Origin: DAHUYF01 sp035509275
GTDB lineage: Bacteria; Pseudomonadota; Alphaproteobacteria; ATCC43930; CGMCC-115725
Assembly (NCBI GenBank): GCA_035509275.1
Contig: DATJLU010000086.1
Coordinates: 1 to 40,027, forward strand
DNA: 40,027 nt
Direction: 5' to 3'
Shown: positions 15,934 to 24,669 of the stretch, one piece after another
How positions within the stretch are numbered: position 1 is the first letter of the stretch
Layout: each line of letters starts with the position of its first letter
Position numbers and translations under genes: made by a program
The notes under the pieces: generated by a model
Databases searched by the model: none
The model's input: the letters and a program-made list of their open reading frames with translations, nothing else
What the model was told of the DNA's origin: nothing

Positions 15934-18900
15934 ATATCTCCCGACCCTTCATCGACCGGCCGATCGCCACGGCGCTGCTGATGGTCGGGCTGCTGCTGTG
16001 CGGGCTCGCCGCCTATCGGCTGCTGCCGGTATCGCCTTTGCCGGATGTCAACTATCCCACCATTCAGGTGACGGCCCAGCTGCCGGGCGCGGACCCCCAG
16101 ACCATGGCCTCCTCGGTGGCGACGCCGCTCGAGGAGCAGTTCGGCCAGATCCCCGGCCTCGTGCAGATGACCTCGTCGAGCACGCTGGGCTACACCTCGG
16201 TCACGTTGCAATTCGAGCTCAGCCGCAATGTCGACGGCGCCGCGGCGGACACGCTCGCGGCGATCAACGCCGCCGGCGGGCAGCTGCCGCCGAACATGAC
16301 CTATCCGCCGACGATTCGGAAGGTGAACCCGGCGGAGACGCCGATCATGGTGCTGGCGGTCACTTCCGATGCCGTGCCGCTCACCACCGTCGACGCCTAC
16401 GCCGAGAACATTCTGCTGCAGAAGATCTCGCAAGTGCCCGGCGTCGGTCTCGTCAGCATCGGTGGCCAGCAGAAGCCGGCGATCCGCGTGCAGGTGAACC
16501 CGGAAGCGCTGGCCGCGCGCGGTATCAGCCTCGAGACCGTGCGCACCGTGCTCGGCGAGGCCAATGTCGACCTGCCCAAAGGCACGCTCAACAGCCCGCG
16601 CGAGACTTACACGCTCAACACCAATGATCAGCTGTTGAACCCAGAGGCCTACAATTCGCTCATCATCGCTTATCAGAACGGCGCGCCGGTCCGGGTGCGC
16701 GATATCGGCCGGGCGATCGACGGGCCGGAAAACAATCTGCTTGCCGGCTGGATGAACGAGCAGCGCGCGATCATCATGCCGATCCAGCGCCAGCCCGGCG
16801 CCAATGTCATCGCTACGGTCGACCGGATCAAGGCGATGCTGCCGCAGCTCGAGGCGTCGATCCCGCCGACGATCCATGTCGCGATCCTGTCCGACCGCAC
16901 CCAGACCATCCGCGCCTCGGTGAACGATGTGCAGTTCTCGCTGCTGCTCAGCGTGGCGCTGGTGGTGATGGTGATCTTCCTCTTCCTGCGCAATCTCTGG
17001 GCGACGGTGATCCCGGCGGTCACGGTGCCGCTGTCGCTGATCGGCACCTTTGCCGCGCTCTATGTCCTCGGCTACAGCCTCGACAATCTCTCGCTGATGG
17101 CGCTCACCATCGCCGTCGGCTTCGTCGTCGACGACGCGGTCGTCGTCATCGAGAACGTCGTGCGCCATCTGGAAGAGGGGCTCACGCCCGTCGAGGCGGC
17201 GCTCAAAGGCGCCGGCGAGATCGGCTTCACCATCGTCTCGATCACGTTGTCGCTCATCGCCGTGTTCATTCCGCTCTTCCTGATGAGCGGCTTCGTCGGG
17301 CTGCTGTTCCGGGAATTCGCGGTGACGGTCAGCGTGGCGCTCATCCTCTCGCTGGTGATCGCGCTGACGCTGACGCCGATGATGTGCGCGCGGCTGCTGA
17401 AGCCCGAGGCGAAGGTCGGGCATGGGCGGATCTATCGCCTGCTTGAAAGCGTCTTCGACCGCATGCTGGCGCTCTACGAGCACGGCTTGCGGCATGTGCT
17501 GCGGCACCGCTTCATCACGCTGATGGCGATGCTCGCGACGATCGCGCTCACCGGCTACCTCTATGTCGTGATCCCCAAGGGGTTCTTCCCGCAGCAGGAT
17601 ACGGGCATGATCATCGGCATCGCCGAGGCGAGCGAGAACATCTCCTACCCCGCGATGGAGCAGAGGATGGAGGCGGTGATCCGCACCATCCTCAGGGATC
17701 CCGCCGTCGCCTCGATCGGCTCGCAGATCGGTGCGACCGGAACGACGACGCTCAATGACGGCCGCATGTTCATCGCCTTGAAGCCGGAAGCGGAGCGCAG
17801 CGCCAGCGCCGACCAGGTGATCAACCGGTTGCAGCCGCAGCTCGCCAAGCTCGAAGGCATCACCGTCTACATGCAGGCGGCGCAGGACATCACCATCGGC
17901 GCCCGCGTGGCGCGGACGCAATACCAGTACACGCTGGTCGATGCCGATGCGGGCGAGCTCGCCCATTGGGCGCCGATCTTCTATCAGCGGCTGAAGCAGC
18001 TACCCGGCATCACCGATGTCGCCAGCGACGAGGCCAATGCCGGGCCGCTGCTCGACATCACGGTCAATCGCGACGCCGCCTCCAGCTACGGCATCCTGCC
18101 GGCGACAATCGACAACACGCTCGACGACGCGTTCGGCCAGCGTATCGTCTCGACCATGTTCACGACGCTCAACCAGTATCACGTGATCCTCGAGGTCGAG
18201 CCGAAATTCCAATACAGCCCGGATGCGTTGAGCGACATCTATGTCAGCTCCGCCACCGGCCAGCAGGTGCCGCTCAGGACGCTGGTCAACACGGTGACCA
18301 CGGTGGCGCCGCTCGCCGTCAACCATCAGGGCCAGTTCCCGTCGGTGACGCTCTCCTTCAACCTCGCGCCGGGGGTTTCGATCGGCCAGGCGGTGAACGC
18401 CATCCATGGGCTCGAGGCGCAGCTCGGCAAGCCCGCCTCGCTGGTGACGAGCTTCCAAGGCAACGCCCAGGCCTTCATCTCGTCGCTGGCGAGCGAGCCC
18501 GTCCTCATCGCTGCGGCGCTGGTGGTGATCTACATCATTCTGGGCGTGCTCTATGAGAGCCTCGTCCATCCCATCACCATCCTCTCGACCTTGCCCTCGG
18601 CCGGCATCGGCGCGCTGCTGATGCTGATGGCGTTCCATTTCGATCTCAGCGTCATCGCCCTCATCGGCATCATCCTGCTCATCGGTATCGTCAAAAAGAA
18701 CGGCATCATGCTCGTCGACTTCGCGCTGCATGCCGAGCGCAATGAAGGGCTGAGCCCCGAGGCGTCCATCTATCAGGCCTGCGTGCGGCGCTTCCGCCCG
18801 ATCCTGATGACGACGATGGCGGCCCTGCTGGGCGGCGTGCCGCTGATGCTCGGCACCGGCACCGGCTCCGAGATCCGCCAGCCGCTCGGCTACAGCATCG

Positions 18901-19049
18901 TCGGCGGGCTGCTGCTCTCGCAGGTGATGACGCTCTACACGACTCCGGTCGTCTATCTCTATCTCGACCGCCTGAGTAATTTTCTTGCCCGCCGGCGCCA
19001 GCGTGACGCGAGCGCCGGCGCAGCGACCTTGCCGCATCCTGCCGAATAG
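15930..19049 (+). CDS. RND-family multidrug efflux permease (HAE1, MdtB/MdtC/MuxB-like)
   Basis: A 1039-residue inner-membrane proton-driven pump, of normal length for the HAE1 family. It starts NISRPFIDRPIATALLMVGL (first membrane helix) and has the two duplicated halves: periplasmic loops about 35-335 and 560-865, and membrane bundles about 335-540 and 865-1025. The proton-relay helix 4 contains VGFVVDDAVVVIENVVRHLE with the essential DD pair, and the second half shows GIVKKNGIMLVDFAL. ATLPDVNYP-like SPLPDVNYPTIQVTAQLPGA near residues 32-51 is typical of MdtB/MuxB. The GTG start overlaps the adaptor stop. No outer-membrane factor gene follows, so the complex must borrow one encoded elsewhere. 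Confidence 0.95.
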   Translation: MNISRPFIDRPIATALLMVGLLLCGLAAYRLLPVSPLPDVNYPTIQVTAQLPGADPQTMASSVATPLEEQFGQIPGLVQMTSSSTLGYTSVTLQFELSRNVDGAAADTLAAINAAGGQLPPNMTYPPTIRKVNPAETPIMVLAVTSDAVPLTTVDAYAENILLQKISQVPGVGLVSIGGQQKPAIRVQVNPEALAARGISLETVRTVLGEANVDLPKGTLNSPRETYTLNTNDQLLNPEAYNSLIIAYQNGAPVRVRDIGRAIDGPENNLLAGWMNEQRAIIMPIQRQPGANVIATVDRIKAMLPQLEASIPPTIHVAILSDRTQTIRASVNDVQFSLLLSVALVVMVIFLFLRNLWATVIPAVTVPLSLIGTFAALYVLGYSLDNLSLMALTIAVGFVVDDAVVVIENVVRHLEEGLTPVEAALKGAGEIGFTIVSITLSLIAVFIPLFLMSGFVGLLFREFAVTVSVALILSLVIALTLTPMMCARLLKPEAKVGHGRIYRLLESVFDRMLALYEHGLRHVLRHRFITLMAMLATIALTGYLYVVIPKGFFPQQDTGMIIGIAEASENISYPAMEQRMEAVIRTILRDPAVASIGSQIGATGTTTLNDGRMFIALKPEAERSASADQVINRLQPQLAKLEGITVYMQAAQDITIGARVARTQYQYTLVDADAGELAHWAPIFYQRLKQLPGITDVASDEANAGPLLDITVNRDAASSYGILPATIDNTLDDAFGQRIVSTMFTTLNQYHVILEVEPKFQYSPDALSDIYVSSATGQQVPLRTLVNTVTTVAPLAVNHQGQFPSVTLSFNLAPGVSIGQAVNAIHGLEAQLGKPASLVTSFQGNAQAFISSLASEPVLIAAALVVIYIILGVLYESLVHPITILSTLPSAGIGALLMLMAFHFDLSVIALIGIILLIGIVKKNGIMLVDFALHAERNEGLSPEASIYQACVRRFRPILMTTMAALLGGVPLMLGTGTGSEIRQPLGYSIVGGLLLSQVMTLYTTPVVYLYLDRLSNFLARRRQRDASAGAATLPHPAE

Positions 19050-19133
19050 TGGGCTAGGGTGGGACCGCTTGAAAGCAAGGGGTGAAGCACCGAACTCAAT
19101 GCGGGATAGGCTTTCCTTGAAGGAGCGCGGTTC

Positions 19134-21695
19134 ATGACGTCGGTCGAGGCGGAAGAATCGGGCCTGGAATTCGGTCGCTTTCGCGTGCTGCCGCGGCGGC
19201 GGCAGTTGCTCGTTGACGGCGCGCCGGTCGAGCTCGGCACGCGCGCCTTCGATCTCCTCATGGTGCTGCTCGAGGCCGAGGGCGAGCTGGTGACCAAGGA
19301 CGAGCTGCTGCACCGGGTCTGGCCCGGCACGGTGGTCGATGAGAACAATATCCAGGTGCAGATCTCGGCGCTGCGCCGCGCCTTCGGCGCCGACCGCAAC
19401 CTCATCCTCACCGTGCCGCTGCGCGGCTACCGCTTCACCGCGACGATCCGAGCCTTGGGCGAAGCGCCGAAGGAGGCATCGCCGCCGCCGCCCCGCCCTG
19501 CGCCGGCGGCTCCGGCGCTCACCAATCTCCCGGCGGCGGTCTCGGACTTCATCGGCCGCGATCGCGAGCGGCAGGAGCTGCCGGAGCTGGTCCGGCGCCA
19601 TCGCCTGGTGACGCTGACCGGCACCGGCGGCATCGGCAAGACGCGGCTCGCTCTCGAAGTCGCGCGCGGGCTGCTGCCGGAATTTCCGGACGGGGTGTGG
19701 CTCGCCGAGCTGGGGCCGCTCGCCGATCCGGCGCTGGCATCGAGCGCGATCAAGGCGGCGCTCGGGCTTCACTCCGGCGATGCGAAATGGTCGCCGGAGC
19801 GACTTGCCGCCGCGCTTCGCGCCAAGCGCCTGCTCCTCGTTCTCGACAATTGCGAGCATGTCGTCGCGGCCGTGGCGCCCGAAGCCGAGGCGCTGCTCCA
19901 AGCCGCACCCGGCCTGCGCATCCTGGCGACGAGCCAGGAGCCGCTCGGCATCGAGGGCGAGTGTCTCGACCGCCTTCATCCGCTGGGCCTGCCCGGCGAA
20001 GAGGAAGTCCCGGGCGAAGACGCGCTCAAGCACGACGCCGTCCGTCTCTTCGTCGCGCGCGCCCGAACCGCCGATCCGCAGCTGGCGCTCGAGGAGCGCA
20101 TGGCGACCGTGACCGCGATCTGCCGCAGGCTCGACGGCATTCCGCTTGCCATCGAGCTTGCCGCCGCGCGCGCCGCCACGCTCGGCATCGAAGGTCTGGC
20201 GCAGCGGCTCGACGACCGCTTCCACCTGCTCACCGGTGGCCGCCGCACCGCCCTGCCGCGCTACCAGACGCTGCGCGCGACGCTCGATTGGAGCCATAAT
20301 CTGCTGACCGAGACCGATCGGATCGTGCTGCGCCGGCTCGCCGTCTTCGCCGGCAGCTTCACGCTCGATGCGGCGGCGAGCGTCGTTGCCGACGAGCAGC
20401 TCGCGCAATGGCAGGTGGTCGAGCGCGTCGCCGAGCTCGTCGCCCGTTCGCTGGTCGTTGCCGATTCCGCCGAAGGCGGGCGCTACCGTCTGCTCGAGAC
20501 GATGCGCGCCTATGCGCTCGAGAAGCTCGCGGATAGCGGCGAATTCGCCGCCCTCGCCCGCCGTCACGCCGGCCGTTTCCGTGATCATCTGGCCGCGGGC
20601 GTTCCGGCCTGGGAGACGCGGCCTTCCGTGCAGTGGCTGGCGACCTATGCGCCCGAGATCGACAATGTCCGAGCCGCGCTCGATTGGGCCTTCGCCGGCG
20701 GCGGCGACGAGGCACTCGGCGTCGAGCTCGCCGCCGCCTCGCGCATTCTCTGGTATCTGATGTCGCTGGTCGAGGAGGGGCGCGGCCGGCTCGAGCGCGC
20801 CATCGCCGCGTTGACCCCGGCCACGCCGAAGAGCATCGAGGCGGGGCTCTGGTACGGCTACGGCTTTCTCTCCACCGGCGAGCCGCGCGGGCGCGCCTTG
20901 CCGGCGCTGCAGCGCGCCGTGTCGCTGTGCCGACAGCTCGATGATCCGATCATGCTGGGCCGCGTGCTCGGACTCTGCGGCCTGACGCTGACGCGCGCCG
21001 GCCGCGTCGCGGACGGAACGGCGGCGCTGGAAGAAGCGCGCGACTTGCTGGTGGCGAGCGGCGGCCGGAAGAGCCTTTCCCGCTGCCTCACCAACCTGGC
21101 GATCGCGCGCATGGTCGCCGGGCGCTGCGACGAGGCCCGGCTGCTGCTCGACGAGGCCTTGGCGCTGGGCCGCGCGACCCAGGCGGATTTCTGGGTACTG
21201 CGGACGCTCGTCTACAAGGCCGAAGTCGAATTCGCCGAAGGCCGTGTCGACCGCGCCGTCGCCGAGGCGCGCGAGGTGGTGGCGCTGTGCCGCTCGATGC
21301 GCCGTACCGGCCTGCGCGGCCATGCGCTGTGCAATCTTGCGGGCTACCTCATCGCGCGCGGCGAGATCGATGAAGCGCGGTCGGCGCTGCGCGAGGGCCT
21401 GCCCCTGGCGCGGCAGAGCGAGCTCGGCACCGCCATGGTCGCGGGCGGTTTGCAGCATCTGGCGGCGATCGCCCTCGGCGAGGAGCGCCGCGAGCGGGCG
21501 GCGCGCTTCCTCGGCTATGCCCACGCCTTCTTCACCGCCGAATTCGAGGGGCGCATCTCGGCAAAGCTCGAGAGCCATGAGCGGCTGCTGGAGGAGCTGC
21601 GGCGTTCGCTGCCCCCCGACCGGCTCGCCGCGCTGATGGAGACGGGCGCGCGCTGGACCGAAGACGAAGCCATGGCGGCGGCCCTCGCGACGTGA
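19134..21695 (+). CDS. Winged-helix/NTPase/TPR transcriptional regulator
   Basis: An 853-residue signal-integrating regulator. The N-terminal OmpR/PhoB-type winged helix (about residues 8-103) shows LGTRAFDLLMVLLEAEGELV, ENNIQVQISALRRAF and VPLRGYRF. After a proline-rich linker comes a STAND/NB-ARC-like ATPase: Walker A GTGGIGKT (residues 163-170), Walker B LLLVLDNCEHV (about 231-241) and GIPLAIELAAARA (about 340). The C-terminal half (about 500-830) is helical, TPR-like. There is no receiver domain, so it is not phosphorylated like OmpR; ligand or partner binding to the TPRs probably opens the ATPase. AAGGAG precedes ATG 19134. It lies 84 bases after the RND pump and may control it or be transcribed from it. 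Target unknown. Confidence 0.87.
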   Translation: MTSVEAEESGLEFGRFRVLPRRRQLLVDGAPVELGTRAFDLLMVLLEAEGELVTKDELLHRVWPGTVVDENNIQVQISALRRAFGADRNLILTVPLRGYRFTATIRALGEAPKEASPPPPRPAPAAPALTNLPAAVSDFIGRDRERQELPELVRRHRLVTLTGTGGIGKTRLALEVARGLLPEFPDGVWLAELGPLADPALASSAIKAALGLHSGDAKWSPERLAAALRAKRLLLVLDNCEHVVAAVAPEAEALLQAAPGLRILATSQEPLGIEGECLDRLHPLGLPGEEEVPGEDALKHDAVRLFVARARTADPQLALEERMATVTAICRRLDGIPLAIELAAARAATLGIEGLAQRLDDRFHLLTGGRRTALPRYQTLRATLDWSHNLLTETDRIVLRRLAVFAGSFTLDAAASVVADEQLAQWQVVERVAELVARSLVVADSAEGGRYRLLETMRAYALEKLADSGEFAALARRHAGRFRDHLAAGVPAWETRPSVQWLATYAPEIDNVRAALDWAFAGGGDEALGVELAAASRILWYLMSLVEEGRGRLERAIAALTPATPKSIEAGLWYGYGFLSTGEPRGRALPALQRAVSLCRQLDDPIMLGRVLGLCGLTLTRAGRVADGTAALEEARDLLVASGGRKSLSRCLTNLAIARMVAGRCDEARLLLDEALALGRATQADFWVLRTLVYKAEVEFAEGRVDRAVAEAREVVALCRSMRRTGLRGHALCNLAGYLIARGEIDEARSALREGLPLARQSELGTAMVAGGLQHLAAIALGEERRERAARFLGYAHAFFTAEFEGRISAKLESHERLLEELRRSLPPDRLAALMETGARWTEDEAMAAALAT

Positions 21696-21719
21696 CAAGA
21701 GCCGCCGCTCGCCGAGCCG

Positions 21720-22730
21720 TCAGGCCGACACGGCGAGATGCTCCGCGGGCCGGGCGGGGGGTGCCATGAATTCGGGGCCGACCGGATCGGTGATGGCGTC
21801 GCGCAGGATGCGGTCGATCTCGGCGCGCGTCGCATCGTCGAGCGACCAGCCCATCACCTCGCCGACGGGATCGAGCTGATCGGGACGCCGCGCGCCCCAC
21901 AGCGCCACCGTCGCGCCCTGATCGAGCATCCAGCGCACCCCGAGGTGAATGACCCGCTTGCCATAGCGGCGTTGTGCCAGGCGATCGAGGGTCTCGACCG
22001 CGGTCAGGTATTGGGCGTAGCGCGGCGCTTGGAACTTGGGATCGTTCCGACGCAGATCGTCGCCGTCAAACCGCGTCGCCGGCCGCATCTTGCCGGAGAG
22101 CAAGCCGCGGCAGAGCGCGCCATAGCCGAGGATGGCGATGTTATGCTCGCGGCAATACGGCAGGATATCGGTCTCGATCTCGCGCTCGAAGAGATTGTAG
22201 GGCGGCTGAACGCTGTGCAGCGGCGCTACCTGGCGGAAGCGCTCCATCTGTGCGACCGAGAAGTTGCTGACGCCGATGGCGCGGATGCGGCCGAGATCGT
22301 AGAGCGTGCGCATGGCCTCGGCCGTCTCCTCGATCGGCGTTTGCGGATCGGGCCAATGCACCTGGTAGAGGTCGATATGGTCGGTGCGCAACCGGCGCAG
22401 CGATTGGGCGATCTCCCAGAAGATGCGCTGCCGGCTGGCATTGCGGAACACCTTGCCGTCGCGCCATTCGAGCCCGACCTTCGTGGCGATCTGGACCTTG
22501 GTGCGCAAGCGGGCCTCGGCGAGCGCCTTGCCGACGATCTCTTCCGAGCGGCCGAAACCGTAGACGGGAGCGGTGTCGATGAGGGTGATGCCGCGCGCCA
22601 CCGCCCGCTCGATCGTCGCGACCGACGCTTGCTCGTCGGTGCCCCCCCACATCCAGCCGCCGATCGCCCAGGTGCCGAGCGCGACGCGTGAGACGGTAAG
22701 CTTGGTATCTTGAATGAGTGCCGTTTCCAT
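21720..22730 (-). CDS. Aldo/keto reductase
   Basis: A 336-residue NADPH-dependent oxidoreductase with a TIM-barrel fold. The N-terminus KLTVSRVALGTWAIGGWMWG is followed by ITLIDTAPVYGFGRSEEIVG (about residues 48-67), with catalytic D and Y of the AKR tetrad. K is in VQIATKVGLEW, and H in LYQVHWPDP (about 118-126). GRIRAIGVSNFSVAQMERF gives the coenzyme-site strand. The start is ATG 22730 with GAGG nearby; the open frame runs upstream to 22973, but that part lacks family similarity. Related enzymes act on aldehydes or sugar ketones, and the substrate here is unknown. It is convergent with the regulator gene (24 bases between stops) and divergent from the patatin gene. Confidence 0.9.
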   Translation of the reverse strand: METALIQDTKLTVSRVALGTWAIGGWMWGGTDEQASVATIERAVARGITLIDTAPVYGFGRSEEIVGKALAEARLRTKVQIATKVGLEWRDGKVFRNASRQRIFWEIAQSLRRLRTDHIDLYQVHWPDPQTPIEETAEAMRTLYDLGRIRAIGVSNFSVAQMERFRQVAPLHSVQPPYNLFEREIETDILPYCREHNIAILGYGALCRGLLSGKMRPATRFDGDDLRRNDPKFQAPRYAQYLTAVETLDRLAQRRYGKRVIHLGVRWMLDQGATVALWGARRPDQLDPVGEVMGWSLDDATRAEIDRILRDAITDPVGPEFMAPPARPAEHLAVSA

Positions 22731-23075
22731 GACTACCTCGTCGTCTTGTGCGAAATTTGTGTTGCTCGCGCGTGGATGTGTCGGCTGGTGACCCGCCTCA
22801 AGTGCGTGCGTGATGCCGTTGAGGCAAAGGCGAGGCATTGTTTGACGCTCCTGATTCGCGCGTTCCTGCATAAAAAGTGGGCTTGGGAGCCGCTTTAGTC
22901 CTTGAGCGGCTGCTGAAGCGTCCTGAAACGATCTGGTTTCGCAGGCAGGACCGCGATCTTTCACGATCGGCAAACAGCTCGTTAACTATTGGCGGGTTTA
23001 CTTCGCGCGCCTCGCGCCGCATCTCACGGCGGGCCGCGCCGAAAAGCGCGCTCTGACACGTCACTGGTGCATTTC
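22731..23075. other. 345-base divergent intergenic region
   Basis: No gene found between the aldo/keto reductase and patatin starts. It is less GC-rich than the genes. It contains TTGACG at 22842-22847 with TGCATAAAA from 22867 (spacer about 19), a possible rightward promoter. It also has a stem AGCCGCT (22888-22894) with AGCGGCT (22905-22911) and a ten-base loop. If the promoter is real, the patatin mRNA would carry a leader of roughly 190 bases. No recognised riboswitch. Confidence 0.4.
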
Positions 23076-24140
23076 ATGCAACGCAAGCACGCCACGAGAA
23101 CCAGCCCCCGTGATTTCGGTCCGGCGCCGTCCTATGGCAGCCTTGGTCTCCTGGCGCGCGCCATCACCGCGCCGTTGCGCCGCACCGAGCCCAAGCGGCG
23201 CCTGTCGCTGGCACTGCAAGGCGGCGGCTCTTTCGGCGCCTTCACCTGGGGCGTGCTCGATCGTTTGCTCGAGGCGGAGGAGCTCGAGCTCGACACGGTG
23301 AGCGGCGCGAGCGCCGGGGCGGTCAATGCCGTCATTCTCGCCAGCGGCCTTGCCGCCGGTGGCCCGGCCGAGGCGCAGCGGCGGCTCGAGCGGTTCTGGT
23401 TGCGCGTCAGCGATGCCGCCCCGGCGATTCGCTTTGGCCGCGCGGCGAACGACTCGGCCGCGCTCGCCGTCGATCTGCTGACGCGCTTCGTCTCGCCCTA
23501 TCAGCTCAACCCGCTGAAGCTCGATCCCTTGCGCGATTGCCTCGCCGATCTCGTCGATTTCGAACGGCTGCGCGCGGACTCGCCGGTGCGGCTCGTCATC
23601 GCGGCAACGCGCGTCAAGACCGGGCAGCCGCGCTTCTTCCGCGCCCCGGACATCACGCTGGAGGCGGTGCTCGCCTCGGCCTGCCTGCCGCTCTTGCGCC
23701 ATGCCGTCGAGATCGAGGGCGAATGGTATTGGGATGGCGGCTACAGCGCCAACCCGCCGCTGCGCCAGCTCGTCCTCGAGTCGAGCGCCGACGACATCCT
23801 GCTGGTTCAGCTGACGCCGGAGACGCTGGAACGGCTGCCGCTGCTGTCGCCCGACATCGCGCGGCGCATGAGCCAGATCACCTTCAACGGGCCGCTCCAC
23901 CGCGAGGTCGAGGCGCTCGCCGATCTTCGCGCCATGAGCCGGCGCGACGGGCTGTTCCGCTCGCGCTTCTGCCGCAAGCTGCAGCGCCTGCGCCTGCACC
24001 GCATCGCCGCCGAGGACGAGGTCGACGGCCTCGACCGGGCGAGCGCGCTCGCGATCGACCGGGCGTTCTTCCTGCGCCTCAAGGAGAGCGGCCGCGCCGC
24101 CGCCGATCGCTGGCTCGCCGGGCTGCCGAACGCGGGCTGA
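23076..24140 (+). CDS. Patatin-like phospholipase
   Basis: A protein of about 354 residues with the patatin fold, a Ser-Asp dyad lipid acyl hydrolase. LSLALQGGGSFGAFTWGVLD (about residues 42-61) is the oxyanion loop. DTVSGASAGAVNAVILAS has the nucleophile in GASAG (about 74). WDGGYSANPPLR (about 224-235) has the catalytic D of the DGG motif. It is likely cytoplasmic or peripheral on the membrane; the basic N-terminus is not a signal peptide. The start is uncertain: ATG 23076 was chosen because conserved sequence begins soon after, but its ribosome site is poor; GTG 23067 and a TTG at 22989 are in frame. Role could be membrane lipid turnover, polyhydroxyalkanoate depolymerisation or signalling. 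Confidence 0.88.
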   Translation: MQRKHATRTSPRDFGPAPSYGSLGLLARAITAPLRRTEPKRRLSLALQGGGSFGAFTWGVLDRLLEAEELELDTVSGASAGAVNAVILASGLAAGGPAEAQRRLERFWLRVSDAAPAIRFGRAANDSAALAVDLLTRFVSPYQLNPLKLDPLRDCLADLVDFERLRADSPVRLVIAATRVKTGQPRFFRAPDITLEAVLASACLPLLRHAVEIEGEWYWDGGYSANPPLRQLVLESSADDILLVQLTPETLERLPLLSPDIARRMSQITFNGPLHREVEALADLRAMSRRDGLFRSRFCRKLQRLRLHRIAAEDEVDGLDRASALAIDRAFFLRLKESGRAAADRWLAGLPNAG

Positions 24141-24145
24141 ATCGC

Positions 24146-24607
24146 CTAGCCGCGCCGCTGCTGGAAGAAGCCGCGCAGCAAAGCGCCGGCGCGGCTTTCT
24201 TCGATCCCGCCATAGATTTCCGGGCGGTGATGGCAGGTCGGCTGGTGGAAGAAGCGCGGACCGTGCTCGACCGCGCCGCCCTTCGGGTCATAGGCGCCGA
24301 AATAGAGCCGGCGGATGCGGGCGAAGGAGATCGCCGCGGCGCACATGGCGCAGGGCTCGAGCGTGACATAGAGATCGCAGTGGACGAGCCGCGCCGCGCC
24401 CCTCGCCTGCGCCGCTTCGCGCAGCACCAGCATCTCGGCATGGGCGGTGGGATCGGCGAGCTCCTCGGTGCGGTTGCCCGACGCCACCAAGACCGCGCCC
24501 GTCGCCGCATCGACCAGCACCGCGCCGACCGGCACCTCGCCGCGCTCGGCAGCACGCTCGGCCTCGGCCAGCGCCGCCGCCATCGGGCTGCACCCGGCGT
24601 CGTTCAT
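24146..24607 (-). CDS. tadA: tRNA-specific adenosine deaminase
   Basis: A zinc-dependent deaminase of about 153 residues that converts A34 to inosine in tRNA-Arg(ACG), an essential step in decoding. The N-terminal RGEVPVGAVLVD starts the conserved core. The zinc and proton-shuttle residues are visible in TAHAEMLVLREA (HAE) and VTLEPCAMCAAAISFARI (PCxxC). The C-terminal CHHRPEIYGGI is typical of TadA. The open frame begins at 24646, but that would leave only 23 bases to the divergent gene. ATG 24607 gives a more usual N-terminus; 24583 is also possible. It is convergent with the patatin gene, with five bases between stops. Confidence 0.93.
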   Translation of the reverse strand: MNDAGCSPMAAALAEAERAAERGEVPVGAVLVDAATGAVLVASGNRTEELADPTAHAEMLVLREAAQARGAARLVHCDLYVTLEPCAMCAAAISFARIRRLYFGAYDPKGGAVEHGPRFFHQPTCHHRPEIYGGIEESRAGALLRGFFQQRRG

Positions 24608-24630
24608 CGCGCGCAAAGACCCGTGCTCGG

Positions 24631-24659
24631 TTGCGACATCAGACAAGTCACCCTAGGAT
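24631..24659 (+). promoter_or_regulatory. Predicted promoter of the class-I amidotransferase-like hydrolase gene
   Basis: TTGCGA (24631-24636), a 17-base spacer and TAGGAT (24654-24659) resemble a sigma-70-type promoter with 4/6 matches in each hexamer. The predicted start would be near 24666, four bases before the ATG at 24670, so the mRNA would be almost leaderless. No ribosome site is obvious at normal spacing. Confidence 0.4.
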
Positions 24660-24669
24660 CGCCACCACC

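Noticed and set aside
15714..17966. 750-codon minus-strand frame opposite the RND adaptor and pump
   Set aside because: Antisense shadow; H/D/R/Q-rich translation without any domain or ribosome site.
18000..21698. 1232-codon open frame on the minus strand across the RND pump end and the winged-helix regulator
   Set aside because: It is antisense to two well-supported genes and its translation is low-complexity (rich in R, A, G, D, E, Q, H), as expected from codon bias in GC-rich DNA.
22731..22973. N-terminal extension of the aldo/keto reductase to 417 residues
   Set aside because: Family similarity starts at the ATG at 22730, which has GAGG upstream; the extension has no recognisable sequence.
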